From Dasyornis broadbenti (Eukaryota; Chordata; Aves; Passeriformes; Dasyornithidae), in the NCBI GenBank assembly GCA_013397935.1, contig VZRN01005622.1, forward strand, positions 1,753,260 through 1,817,259: DNA of 64,000 nucleotides, given 5' to 3'. Numbering within the stretch: the first letter of the stretch is position 1; every line of letters starts with the position of its first letter. The position numbers and the translations under genes were made by a program. The notes under the pieces were generated by a model. The model searched no databases and had not been told where the DNA came from. It saw only the letters and a program-made list of their open reading frames with translations. Below are positions 22,111 through 34,800 of the stretch, in pieces.

Positions 22111-25100
22111 TCCCCCTGTGCAGCTCTCTCCATGAAATGGAGCTGAACAATTGCACCGGAGCAGCTTTTTCTGTTCCTGCCTTACGTCTGTGTGCTGAGG
22201 CACCATTGCTCTTGTGGTATTTTGGATGCATTCATGTTGGAAATGCTAGGACAATAACAAAACTGTGGATTTCTGCCTGTGCCTTTTTGGATCATAATGA
22301 GATTTGAAATCCAGCATGAATGAGATGTGATGGATGACTGTACTGATATTTTGAGCCGGTTTAGTCCAGAGTCATCTGAGATGCCCAGGATGGATAAAGG
22401 AAAGCATGGCCCTGAATGTTACCTGCCATCCAAGCACCGAGAGGATTAAACCAAGTCACTGAAGTAACATTATACTTTCTCTTTCTCTCTCTTTTTTTTT
22501 TCCCCTTTGGAGATATAGATATGGTTCTGCAATCAAAGAACCTCTAGTAATTGCCCAGTTCCTTAAATATGAGAAGATGATGTGTGAAATTACAGTTTCT
22601 GCCATCAGTGCACACTGCCCCGTTCACCTGAATACGGTGTTAGCTGAGGCTGCCTCTGTAGCACCAGACTGTCTTCCCTTGTCCCCTGATCTGCCCCCTT
22701 GAAATCCCTGCTGGAGCTCCTCGTAGGTCCGACTCCTCTCATGCACAGGCGGAGGCACAGCCTTGGTCCCTTCTTCTGGTAAAAAAGGAGCTTTGAGAGT
22801 GGGAGCTGTGCTGCCCTGTAATTAATGTACACTCAGCCTCAAATATGCAGCGACAACAACTTAAATGTCAACATTCCTAGTTAATCCCTTGCTAACAAAA
22901 TGTGCCTGGAAAGAGATGGTTCTGCATAATCTCCACTGAACAAGATCTTATTTTAGCAGTACAAGCACTTGGGAGATTTCCCCAGTTTGACCAATGAGAC
23001 CGAAAGATTGGCTTTGATAATCGCAGCTGTAAATGATGCTTTTGATCCTCTCAATGAAGGAAACGGCTGCATGTGGCAGAGCATACAAACCCTTCTCTGC
23101 CCAAGCCCTCCTCCAGAGCAGTGACAGGCTGGCCTTCCTGGGTGGCGTTTCTATGACAAGGGATGTGATTTCTGTTCTCTGATGTTCACTGTTCTCCCCT
23201 CTGTTCCACAGCCTCTTCCCAAGTCACGTCTTCCAGCACTGTTAAAAAGAAAGTTACAGGGAAAAATTTATTTTAATACATAAAAATGCTCCTTGTAAGA
23301 GCATTGCAGCAGGGACTACGGCCACAGATATGGTGTTTGGATTCCTCTCTCTGTGTGCTGAGACCAGCCTCACATTTATCCTAGGGATCCCAGGCATACC
23401 CTGAGTGGTGCTCTTGTTGTCTCCCTGTGGCTATTCCAAGCCTTCAGTGTAGGCGAAAGGCAGAGCACCCAAGCTGAGGACATGAACCTCCTTATTGTTC
23501 AAAGCAGTCCAGTGTTTTCAGCACCCTGATTCCCTGCAGGCAGGATTCCTGAGCTTCCAAGACTGGCATCCTCAGACACAGACCAGTAGGTTCCTCCCCA
23601 GCAGGCTGTGAAAGCAGGGGGACACTGGCACAGGATTTCTTGCCTGGCGTGGATTTGTGCCTGAGCTCTAGGCCCAGCCCTGAGACACAGTAGAAAAGGT
23701 GGTGGGCCATTCTTCTGGGCATCACTGCAATTTAACACGCAGTCCTTGCATCCCCAGGTTATTTGTGGCTATGGTGTGCAAGCACATGTAGGGGAATTTA
23801 CCATTCTGCCTGTGCTTTTCAATCACTGGGTTCCTGCACGCCAGCGTTGCCTCACAGTGATACAATGATATCCACTTCTTTCCTTTGCATTTTATGGGGT
23901 TTTTTTCCTCCTTTTTCACTCTTTGTCACTTCCTTTCTGAAGGATGTCTGAGGGGTGCTCTCCCCACCATTATTTCAGTCTCTCATTTCAGCCTGACTGT
24001 GTTCACACTCTCTTCCTCACACCGCCTCTTTTATTCTGCTTTGTTCTTCCACCACCACCTGTCACCAAAGTCTCTTTCTTCCCTACTGTGCTATCTTCTA
24101 GAGACTATCCATTCTCTCTTGTTCCATTCCTAATCAGTCCCCTCCTTTATTTTCTAAAATATCTTCTTTGTCTCCCTCTTTTCCACTGCCTGGCACTTAC
24201 CCGTGCCTTCGCCACCCCTCCTCAGCTCCCCACCATGGAAACACCGCTCACCAAAGTTGCAGTTCCCCTGTGCCTGTTGTGCACCACAACTGTGCCTCAG
24301 CACTGCCTTTCACAGTCCTGCTCGTGCTCACTTGGTGCCCCGCGTGGACAGACTGTGCACCCACTGCTATCCCTGTGCTGGCAAGCTCAGCTCAGGATAA
24401 GAGGATTGTCCATGGGAAGGCTGCACTTGTCCTCCAGCATCTCCTCCCATGGCTCTTGGAGACAGGCTACAGGGCTGCCTGGAGCTTTGAGCTGGCCCAG
24501 CACTGCTGTGATTATGGCTGGAACTGCCCTCTTTTCTGAGTGCCCCTTCTGCAACCTCTCTTTCCTGAAAGGAATCCTTCCCCAAGGAAGTGTTTTCCCT
24601 GGTGTTCCTTATCGCTCCTCCATAGGGACTCTGGGGCCTGCCATTGCTGTCTCTCTGCACCGCCCCTACTCGCAGCTGCCTCCCTCTGCCTTGTCTGCTG
24701 CTCGCCTCTGGAGCCCTGAGCACTGCTAAGGCTGCCACGCTGCTGGAACCCTGATCCCGGTGGGATGGAAATGCAAGGGCCTTGTTCAGCTTCAGCCAAT
24801 GTGAAAAGATGTGACTTCTGGGTTAGGATGGGCTCCCTAATTATTTAGTAATGAGTCTAAGGTGTTTGAATCCATAGAACTATTAGACATGGCTTTGTGT
24901 AGCCCTGAGCCATCCTCTTTACCACCTTGCTGAAACAAGTGTGCAGCACATAGGTTCTGGAAATAATTGGACATTTTCGAAGCCTCCATTCTTCTGCAGA
25001 ACTTGTAGTGCTTCCATCTTTCCCTGCCCTTGCCTTATTCCTGTCTCTTCCTATCTACTGTGATTGTTTTCTATTTTTACTCTTGACAAAGGGTTGTGGG

Positions 25101-25312
25101 CTTAGAGGCTGCTCTTGTAGCTGTAGATGTAAAATGCCTGCTGTGTGGTGTTTGTCATGAAAGAACTGCTCCTGGAAATTAACTAATTCGCAGACCTATC
25201 TCATTAACTCCACAGCAGTGCAGAGCTGTGGAGGAGCATCTGTGTGATTTCACTGCCAAGGGCACTGGGCTGGGGGAGAGGGATTCAAGGGAGGTGGAGA
25301 GACCCATGTTTG
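22111..25312. other. Noncoding stretch after the CpG island
   Basis: No supported exon. Contents: a pyrimidine tract (22478-22507); an AT-balanced complex block at 22900-23080 (TTGACCAATGAGACC, GGCTTTGATAATCGCAGCTG) that looks conserved; and a C/T-rich region at 23.88-24.2 kb, which alone explains the 261-codon open frame there. A transcript from the island could be spliced through this part, but no clear signal shows it. Confidence 0.5.
23880..24200 (+). repeat. Pyrimidine-rich tract
   Basis: The plus strand is strongly T/C-rich for about 300 bases. The bias keeps several frames free of stops and creates spurious open frames. Confidence 0.7.
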
Positions 25313-25480
25313 TGATCCCAGCTCTTCCCTCGGCCCATGCCATGGTTAACAAGTCATTTCTCACCTCTGTCTCCCTTACTCTCTTCTTTAGTTCAGCTGC
25401 TCAGGGCAGGAGCTGTTCCTCATTTTGCCTGTTCAGTGCCTGGTACAGAGAGTCCTTGACCTTGGAGGGGGGCACTAATC
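25313..25480 (+). repeat. Ancient MIR-like SINE
   Basis: The order of blocks fits an old MIR-type SINE: a degraded CCCAGCTCTTCC head, AACAAGTCATTTCTCACCTC, TGTCTCCC, then a tail with GCTCAGGGCAGGAGCTG and CAGTGCCTGGTACAGAG. It is highly diverged, so the ends are approximate. Confidence 0.5.
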
Positions 25481-27869
25481 GCTCCTGTTGTAGCAACAGC
25501 AAGTACTGGAGAGACGAAGAGTTATGGAGTCAGAGAGCTCCAGCTGCCAGTTTGTTCCTTTCTGGATGTTCTCCCTTTACCACCTCTGCACCCAGGAGAA
25601 TGCTGCACAGCTTTGAGAAGTGCAGGTTGATTGCTCCACAGTGGCACTGCATTCCATCTCTTCTCCTTCCCCCAGGCCCAAACCCAGTCCCTCCTGGAGC
25701 CAGTGGCAATATTCCTGGCAGAAATATATTGGAAGTGGACCAGACTCTTCCACCCTAAGTAGCATAGCTTTGACATCAACCCACATGTTTGGAGTACACT
25801 AGGAGCCAGATGAGGCCACTCAGACTATTTCAAGGCTGGATGTTTGGTAGGAGAGGTTTCCCTCCGTGCATCCTCCCACAGAGGCTCGGTAAGCCCACAC
25901 TCCCTGGGGAGCTCTGCTGGGCATCTCTGCACCTGTGGATGGGATGAGCCCTCTGCCCAGGGGCCTCCTGAGAGACTGCCAGGAGCCTCCCTGACCCATG
26001 GGACGGTGACCCCTCCTTCTGCCAACCACCTGCCCCCAAGCAGGCAGCACAGTAACCATGGCTTTTCCCCGTTGGGGTGGTGGTTAGGATTGGGGCTTGC
26101 TGAGTAATGCACAGCTCGGGTGGGTTTCTGAGGCTTGGGGCTGGCAGAATGTACACACTAGAAAAACCCCAATCCACTGAGTCCCAGTGGGTTGAGGTGG
26201 TGACAGCTGGTGCTGTTTGGGAGCAGGGATCATGCCTGATGTTGTGGCTGCATGTGCTCCCAGCTGACACTCAGGGCTGAGCACTGCTGGGAGCGCATCC
26301 AGAGTGCGCTGAGGCAGAGGCACTCAGGCTGGGGACCTCGAATGAGGAAAGGAAGCAGAATAATTGCTGGACGAGGAAGGAGATATATTCAGCTCCTTTA
26401 TTTAAGCATGCCTTCCCGCAGGATTGCTGGGCTGTGCTTGCCAAATGTGAGCTCTGGCCACCAGGGACAAGAGAGCCAGAGCTTTTCTGGCAGTTGACAG
26501 AAACCTGAAGAGAAGGCTCCAAGCCAGGCAGTGCCCACTGAGAGGAGCATGAGGATGGCTGCTGGGCTGGGATTATGGGGGTGTGTGTGCTGAGACGCAC
26601 TTGGCACTGGGGTAGGTGACAAAGCACACCTGAGGTCACTTTGGGATGAACTCTCTGAGTTCCCAGTCAGAGGCAGATTTCTTGATGTCACTCATTCCTC
26701 CTTTTGCTCCCACTGGGTACTGCAAACATCTTTACAGAGGGAAAGGTGGTGCAAGGATGTCCTGCCTGTGAAGACCCAAGTCACTGTGCCCATGCAGCAC
26801 CAGCGAGCCCTGCAGACTTCAAATCTCTGGCCTTGATCCCATGAAGTCATGGTACCTTTTTGAAGCCATGCACAACCTTGTTACAGAAGGCACACTGCTG
26901 AACCGAGGAAGCAGGACTAGTACTGAACCCAAGCCAACTCATATCCCATGAGCTCTGCTGTGCCTGCATGCCCTGGTACAGATTTAGCAGCAGCAGAACT
27001 CTGTGCTGGATGCTGCATAGGTGTCAGGGTCACCAAGGTGGCAAACACTGTGGAACCATGCAGACTGCCTCTGCAGGGCATTGGCTGACCTGCCAGATGT
27101 GTGAGGTGCAGATTTCATAAGGGTAGCCTTGTCACCATGTGTCATTCCCATGACTGTAAGGATGCATCCAACTGTGATTCCCAAGAACCTTCAGATCTGC
27201 CCCTGCTTTGGCAACCCTGCCTTGCTTTATAAGGATCACTCTGGTTATTGCTATAGTTGGTGACTGTGAACCTGTAGAGAACCCAAAGACAAATTAAAGT
27301 TACTGGAGTGTTGAAAGTCTCCTCTTTGTAACTTCATCCTGCAAGAATTTAGGATTTTGTCAGAGCAGGTGGTCAGATGTCAACTGCAAGGGCAGAGCCA
27401 GATCTGAGATGTAAGGATTAACCTGGCAAAACCACTATCTGTGGTTCAAGACTTGTGCTTTCAAGTTCTGCCAGACTGCCAGGCTGGAGGTGATGTCTGT
27501 CTCCCATAGCTGGCTCACACAGGACTCGGAGGCTGCACTGCACACCAGATCTGCCAAGGGTCTGGAGAACCAGCTACACACTGGTCCTTCCTATGCCCAT
27601 TCAGGCAACCCCTTTCTTTTGTCCAGTGCTCAGAACTGTGAATTATGCCGGTCTGAGCTTGCCCCACAGCACCTCTGCAGTCACCCAGATGATCTGGATA
27701 CAGCTCATGCTCAGTCTGGAGCAGGTAGTTCAGAAGAACAACAGCAGAGAGCCTTTACTGCAGCAGAGGATTTTTTTTCTCCTGCAACTGCAGTTGTATA
27801 TTTGCCTGATAATAGCAACAGTTACTCTGGCAGGAAAAAGTCAGCAATCAACCAGCAATTAGCAGGAAA
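25481..27869. other. Noncoding stretch upstream of a CR1
   Basis: No gene is recognised. Overlapping open frames at 25.8-26.7 kb on both strands arise from GC-rich, CpG-poor sequence and match nothing known. The open frame entering the CR1 from 27490 is not CR1-like before about 27870, so it is a chance fusion. Confidence 0.5.
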
Positions 27870-29036
27870 ACCAGCAGATGTAAACTTTTTGGACTTCAGC
27901 AAAGCCTTTGATACTATTTCTCACAGTATCCTTCTGGGCAAAGTGTCCAGCATGCAGATGGATAACTGTTTTATACAGTATGTGAGCAACTGGCTCACAG
28001 ATCGGGCACGAAGAGTTCCAGTGAGTGGGGGGTACTCGTGGTGGCATCCAGTCATTAGTGGGGTTCTGCAGGGCTCCATTCTCGGCCCTGTGCTCGTCAA
28101 CATTGCCATTAACAACTTGGACATAGGACTTGAAGGAATACTAAGTAAGTTTGCTGACAAGACTAAACCGGGAGGAGCTGTCAACTCCCTTGAGGGTAGA
28201 CAGGGCCTTCAATGAGACCTTGAGAAATTACAGATGGGCGATCACCAACTGTGTGAAGTTTAATAAGGGCAAGTGCTGGATTCTGCACCTTGGATGGGGC
28301 AACCCTGGATGTACGGACAGACTGGGGAATGAGAGGCTGGAGGGCAGCACCATGGAAAGGGACCTGGGGGTCCTGGTTGATGGGAACTTGAACAGGAGTC
28401 AGCAGTGCCCTGGCAGCCAGGAAGGACATCCCAGTCCTGGGGGCATCAGGCGCAGCATCGCCAGCCAGGCAAGGGAGGGGATTGTCCCACTCTGCTCTGG
28501 GCTGGGGCGGCCTCACCTCGAGTCCTGGGGACAGTTTTGGCACCACAGTATAAAAAGGACATTAAGGTATTAGAGGGCGACCAAAAGAAGGGCAATAAGG
28601 ATGGTGAAGGGACTGGAGGGGAAACCTTATGACAAATGGCTGAGGTCACTTGGTCTGTTCAGCCTGAAGAAAAGGAGTCTGAAGTCTTCAACATCCTCAC
28701 GAGGGGAAGCAGAGGGGCAGGCACTGATCTCTTCACTCTGGTGACCAGTGACAGGACCTGAGAACAGGACATGAAGCTGAGTCAGAGAGGTTTAGGTTGG
28801 ATATCAGGAAAAGATATTCACCCAGAGGGTGGTTGGGCACCAGAACAGGCTCCCCAGGGAAGTGGTCACAGCACCAAGATTGAGAGAGTTCAAGAAGTGT
28901 TTGGACAATGCTCTCAGGCACATGGTGTGATTCTTGGGGTGTCCTGCCTAGGGCCAGGAGTTGGATTTGATGAACCTGATGGGTCCCTTCAAACTCAGCA
29001 TTTTCTACAATTCTTTGATTCTGTAATTCTATGAAG
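27870..29036 (+). mobile_element. CR1 non-LTR retrotransposon, 5'-truncated, inactive
   Basis: Starts within ORF2 at the reverse-transcriptase block NFLDFSKAFDTISHS. It continues with WLTDRARRVPVSGG, GVLQGSILGPVLVNIAINNL and SKFADKTK, then the KFNKGKCWILHLG and ERDLGVLVDG blocks, and the long 3' part to the tail CTTTGATTCTGTAATTCTAT. CR1 moves by target-primed reverse transcription, and copies are usually 5'-truncated as here. The copy is dead. The catalytic xxDD motif reads FADK, the usual GVPQGS reads GVLQGS, and the frame breaks near 28205 and again near 28400. Its divergence is moderate compared with the copies at 11.9 and 13.2 kb. Confidence 0.95.
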
Positions 29037-31597
29037 TTTTAATTCCCCCACTGTCCCCACTCATGGCACCCAGCCTCTATGCCTCTATCTGAATGCCCCA
29101 TCATTGCTAGGTTTCTTTGGACCAACGGGCACACACCATTCCTCTGCCTCATCCCAACCCCTGATCTGTTTTGCTGGCCTAGAGCTTGCCCTGCAGCACT
29201 GTAGGATCTTGGGGGCTGCTCTGTGAAAGGCTGGGCTGGGGACCTCTGGGCCCAGCCAGAGAGGACACGAGGAACTCTCCTACAGCACCAAGAGTTCACT
29301 CACAGGTGACTTTGGAGCACCCTGTTGGGGCTCTGAGAGTCACTGGCTTAGCACTTGAGCATGACTGCCGCAAAAGTAGTCTCTGCTCACCAGGTGTAAC
29401 AGAGGTTCATCCACCTGAACTCAAGCAAAAAAACTGCTGCTGTGCAGGACAAGCAGCTGGGGCTCTGCACACACCTGGGCACCACATCTGACACCCCCGG
29501 GATGCCCCTGACCAGCAGAGCCAGGCTCGGGTACTGTGTCTGTGCTGGTGCGGGCAGGGGAAGGAAAGCTGTGTCCCCGGAGCTGAGGGCCGGGAGCTCT
29601 GTCAGCTCCAGCCCTGGCTCCACCGGCAGCCAGAGGGGTGGGTGAGTGTGTGTGCAGCTGCAGCATTGGGCAAGAGATGCTAATGGGAAACAGAAACAAT
29701 TCCTGCTGCCTGGTGGTGGGAGAAACACTAACAGCATTATGGCTTGGAGCTTGTAACAGCCCTGCTAGTGAAACAACTGCCGGTGAAATTACGTTTTTTT
29801 TCCTCTTCTTCTTTTCATTAGGACACAGAAGTTTTCCAGCTCGTTATACCAGGGCCAGCAATATTCTTCAGTGTCAACAGGGGCTTGGGTGAGCCAACAT
29901 TTTTTCTGCTAAGAAAGAAGAGCGGTACGTTGTTGTATCCCTTTCAATGTGCTTTGCAATTCTTCTCAGCCCGCGGGCAGGCAGAGGTACAGGGGTGTCC
30001 CTGGCAGGGCAGCAGTGGCTCTCAGGGCTGTGCTGTCCCTCTTTCCTAGCAGATGCCTGCAAGGCAAGCACATTACAAATGTCACCCTTTGGAGAGAGAG
30101 GCTGTGAGGGCTGGGGCAAGCCTTTTTTTCCTCTGGGAGGTGGCAGTGCACATTCTGGATAATCATTTCATGCTGCTTGGGAGTGGTGCATAGTTTGGTT
30201 TCTCTTTGGTTGTGTTAATTGTGTGGTAAGGTGCCTAGAGCCTTCTATTGGCATCTTTATTTATTTAAATACAAATGAAGAAGGCATTAAATCAATTGTT
30301 CTTTTTTTCTTCCCTCTCTCTTGCCTTATCATTGTTTCTATCACGTACTCTTAGCTGTACTAGGCTTTTGCTTTTTCAGCTGAATCAGTGAGATCATTAA
30401 GTGAGAGTCCCGGGCTGAATTTCCTGCAGACTCAGGGAGGCTGCCCTGAGGAAGCACACCTTGCATCCCTGGCTTTCCCCTGCTGCTATTTCACTTGCGT
30501 TACAGGGCACTTCTTAACTTCACTCGCTGGCCAGGGCTTCAGTCTGTGACCCCTTGCATGCCTAAACCTCCTGCAATGCAAAAATAAAGATAAAAGCTGC
30601 ACTGTATGGCATTCATTGAGACTGGAAAACATTTCTCTTATTCCTTCAGCTACCTCACTTTTCATCTGGATGGGCCAAATTACATGACTCAGTCAACCCC
30701 TTTGCTGTTTTAACCTCTAGCGCCTATAGTTAGGAGCAGAACCCAGCATTGCAGGATTTGATAATTCTCCTGCTATTTAGTAAGTAGTTTGTAACCAAAT
30801 GGTAAACTATGAGTTGAGGCCCTCTCTTCTCGCCAAACTCCATAAAATTTAATTACTCCTGGAGTTCAAGTGGTGGCATGTTTTGTGAGAGATCTGGAAG
30901 CCTAGTATGCAGCTTTCAGACAGACATTGTAATTGAGCTTCTGATTTTTTTCCCCCTTCTTTTTTGTTCCCAACAATTCATTAAGTTCATACATTTAAAC
31001 CTTGCTAGAAAACTATGGTGTCTGTCAACAATCTGCTCATCGTGATCTGCCAGAGATCAAAATACCTGTGTGCTGATTTGAGAGCATTTGTTATGAGTAT
31101 GGACTGGTGAAATCAGAAATGTCCTGATGTGTCTGCACCTCTCATTATGTGGCAGGAGCAGGATGAAGGCAGCCTTGGTCCTTCCCAGAAATCCAACTAA
31201 CTCTGCACTATGCAGAGATCAGAGCAAGGGATGCCCTTCATTAGGGACTGCACTCCCTCTGCTTGGAGTCTTGTTTGCTTTTAAACTTTGACTCTTCTTT
31301 GTCTCTGGCCGGATCTACTGCAGAGGGATGCTGGCCTCATTGCTTGCCCTAAATTCTATTGTACTTACCTCATTACTCTCCTAATGACAAGCTGACAAAT
31401 GCCTTTGCTTGATTTACTGGCAGTGTTACAGGTGTGTGGAACACTTGTCAGTACCTTGCTACTACATGCCTAATTTTTCAAACGGCTGGGTGTGCTAGCT
31501 TCCTTTGCAAGCTGTCCCTGCACACTTACCTGGTATAATTCCCCTGCAGTGGGCTTTATCACATACCTGTACCCAGAGCTTCCAGAGCTATGCTCTA
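29037..31597. other. Noncoding stretch with conserved-looking blocks
   Basis: No exon is recognised. Two AT-rich, non-repetitive blocks (30220-30420 and 30580-30970) look like conserved noncoding elements. The second contains an AP-1-type TGACTCAGTCA at 30685. The first part (29.0-30.2 kb) has average composition and chance open frames only. Confidence 0.5.
30685..30695. promoter_or_regulatory. AP-1-type palindrome TGACTCAGTCA
   Basis: TGACT and AGTCA arms around a central C include the TPA-response element TGACTCA. It sits within an AT-rich block that looks conserved. A site prediction from sequence only. Confidence 0.35.
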
Positions 31598-31802
31598 AGG
31601 TTCCATAGAAACAAAGAATGGTTTGAGTTGGAAGGGACCTTAAAGATCAGCCAGTTCCAAACCCTCCTACCATTGGCAGGGACAACTTTCACTAGACCAG
31701 GTTGCTCAAAGCCCCATCCAACTTGGCCTTGAACACTTCCAGGGACAGGGCATTCGCATCTGCTTTGGGCAAACTGTTCCAGTGCCTCACCAGCCTCACT
31801 CC
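31598..31802 (-). repeat. CR1 LINE 3' end fragment
   Basis: Antisense CR1 tail: TTCCATAGAAACAAAGAATG, GGTTTGAGTTGGAAGGGACC, TTAAAGATCAGCCAGTTCCA, then CTTTCACTAGACCAGGTTGC, GGCCTTGAACACTTCCAGGG and CTGTTCCAGTGCCTCACCAG. It is 5'-truncated where homology stops near 31802. Confidence 0.95.
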
Positions 31803-34800
31803 ACACATCCAAGAAAATAAATCAGGCCCTACATGCAGGTATTGCTGTAACTGGCCTTTTGACAAGAAGGGAACAGTGCAGCAGCCCTCCAGCTCTTTGT
31901 AAGTATGAGTGTGCTGGATCAAGGATGGTCCTGCACCCACGCTGGGACAGTGGTGTCCCTGCTCAAACTCTTGCCAGGAGCTCCTGGCTGCCGCAGCCCA
32001 ACAGTGCAGGTTTCCACCCCACCTTTTAACTCTCATCTCTTGGTCGTTTTAAACCAGGCAAGGGCATTTTCACTGATCAAACCCCAGCAAACAGAGCTGC
32101 CCACTACCTGCACGAGTGCATCATTGAGATTAAATCGAGGTTTTGGAGCGAGGAAGCACCGCAGGTGAGAGGGCTCCAGTCATTGCACAGCAGTGGAGCG
32201 GCAACTGCTCGGGAAGGGAGAAACACCAACATTCCACACAGACATTTCACCACCAGTTGGGCAGAGCTCTCCTGCTCTTCTCCTGGCTGTGTTGCTAGGA
32301 GAGGAGCGCTCTGCCCTCCTCATGGCTATGAATAGCTCTCGCTTGTTTATCCAGCCCAGCTCCGCCTGCTGGTTACAACCACAGCCGGCACTACCTCACG
32401 GCATGACACCACCGGGAAACAATGCACTGCCAGGGAACAGCCCCCTCCGGCTCAGGACGCTTCGGGATACCTCTGCAGCACTGCTCCACAGCCACCCTTC
32501 TTCTCTTACAACGCTCCTCGGCGCATCCTCTGCCTGCAGCAGAACGGGCTGAACAGTGCAGTGTCACCGCCGGAGAGCAATGCTGAGAGCCAGGACCTGA
32601 AAATCAGGGCATCAGCTCAGAAATCTGGCTTGAAAACACACACACACTATCATTTCAGGGTCCTCTTCTGCTATTCCAGAGCCTTTCACAAGCTACAAAA
32701 GTTACTTTTCCTTCTTTAGTGAAGGCTGATCTTCTTCCATAAGCCCATGAATTGAAGACCAGGGGCTTCAAGAAAAATAACAGCTTGAAAATTGGCAATA
32801 ATGAGATTCCTGAAATTTTCGTGAGAATATTTTGTCAGAGGTCTGACTAGGAATGAAACATCTCTAGCAGTGAAATTAGATGGTCTGTATTGACACGGGG
32901 AAATACTGATGGGGTTGAGCAAAAGACTCTTCAGAGCGCTGCAAAGTGTGACCATTTCAGAACATTTACTCTGAGACACAGAGGACAGGTAGCAAATACA
33001 ATCAGTTTACACATTACCAGACAGGATGTGTGTGCACAGGCAACCACAGAGAGCCATGCAAGTTCAGGGTAGCAGAGCAGACACAAACCTGCAGCTTTTG
33101 GAACAGCCTGGGCACTCAATGAGAAGAAAAGTGCTGGGCAAGGCAGAGCAGCATAAATCAGAAGAGATATGGATGGTTGCTCTACAGGTACAGAGGAATC
33201 ACCCCTTCTTTTTCAGCATCCATGTGTGCCTATTTCCTTGGAAATCTCGTCTTTCTCTGCCTGGGAATTTGGTTGGGATGAAATCTCAATACTCCATATG
33301 CTTATCCAGAATTTCCACATGCCCATCAGGCCTTTCAGATAGTTGGACTGCTGAACATCCAGAAATTCAGGATAGGTTGACTGCACGCTGGGGAGGTGAA
33401 CTGTATGGCATTCACACACTATGTCTAATGAATCCAACAATTGTCAGACCTGCTGTGCATATGCTGTGCAGATGATCTGCATACGTTCAGTTTGCCCAGT
33501 GTGCTCTGGAGGTGTCTGGTCTACCCTGTACTCACAGAACATCTATATGGTACAGGTGTATGTATTCCCACTTGGAAAACAGGACAAACACAGGGGGTTT
33601 TTTTAGGCATTCTTGATGTATTTGTAGAGGAGGGAGCAGCTGAAGGCTTCAGTGGAGCAGGTAAGGAAACGTACGTATATTCTCTGCTTATGGGGGTCAG
33701 ACTCTCCTATCCCATGCTGCTTGTTTTACAGCAGTCACCTGTACAGAACTGGGGACCAGGTCCTGTTATTTAACACATTGTACATGCATACAGTGAAAAG
33801 GTGTTATTTTTCTTGCTGCCCTTCAAATCTTCCACCATGATCTAAACTAACGAAGCACAAGAACAGGGCATCACAATTCTTACTTGAGAGATGAGCCAAA
33901 TAAAAGGAAGCTCCTAGTCTCCTAAAGCAGGACCTGATGGATTTTAAACACCTGAGTGCAAAATATGATCCTGCAAATCCATGTTTAGTTCATGTCACGT
34001 GCTGGGGATGCCCAGACCCCTCAAGCCCACCAGATTTGACAATGAAGCTCCACAGCTTCAGCAGCTCTGCTCCTCACCTACCTGGGAAAGCATCCCACTT
34101 GACAAAGCTAAGCACAACAGCAGTAGTAGGAGAGGCCAGACATGAGATTCCTTTTTGCCTAGGGGAGCATAACTCTAGGATCAGCTCTGTGTGAGCCCCC
34201 AGAGAGCATGATCCTTCTTTTTAAGTGTCCAAGGGGGATAAAGCCCCCACAGAGGATATATGGAAGACTCAGCTAGTGCTTCCTCCTCTCCCTCAGGGCT
34301 TTCCTGTCTGCATCTCCCATGGATGTGCTCTAGCTCCCAAGGTACTGGCTGTTTTGGAGAGAGGGCATGTTCACCTCTTCTGCCAAAGGCATTACGATTT
34401 TCTTAAAAGAGTGGCTTCCCTGGGCACACACACACACCCAGGAGAGGAAGCATCTGCAGGAATCAGCAGCCTGGCTGTTAGAGGTTTCAGCAGAGAGGAG
34501 GGGGACGCCCAGGCTCCAGTCCACCCTTGGGTGACCACTTCTGACTTTTACCTCATGTCTCTTTCACATAAAAATCATAAGCAGGAGCTGGGCAAAGGAC
34601 CCACGTTTTCCTTCGTACATGGATTGCCACAAGATCAATGAGATTAAACATGTGCTTACATGCTGTCCTGAACTGGGGCCATGAGGAAAGCAATGGGAAA
34701 GTAAACAGAAGGGAAACGTTATGGAAATGAAGGAAGAGGGAAAATCCACCCTGCCAAGAGCAGTAGCTCCCAGCAGTTACAAGAAGATATGGCCTCACCC

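Noticed and set aside
21445..22307. Open frames of 179-223 codons across the first CpG island
   Set aside because: They pass through 74 N bases and GC-rich sequence, occur on both strands and match nothing.
23944..24729. 261-codon open frame rich in Ser/Leu/Pro/Phe
   Set aside because: Produced by a pyrimidine-rich tract. The composition is that of translated C/T-rich DNA, with several overlapping frames.
24168..26700. Many overlapping frames of 80-176 codons on both strands
   Set aside because: High GC with few CpG and no splice-flanked segment resembling a protein. Typical chance frames.
27490..27869. Open frame continuing into the CR1 from upstream, 241 codons in total
   Set aside because: The first 125 or so codons have no CR1 similarity or other recognisable feature. 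The frame is open by chance and the CR1 part is a 5'-truncated insertion.
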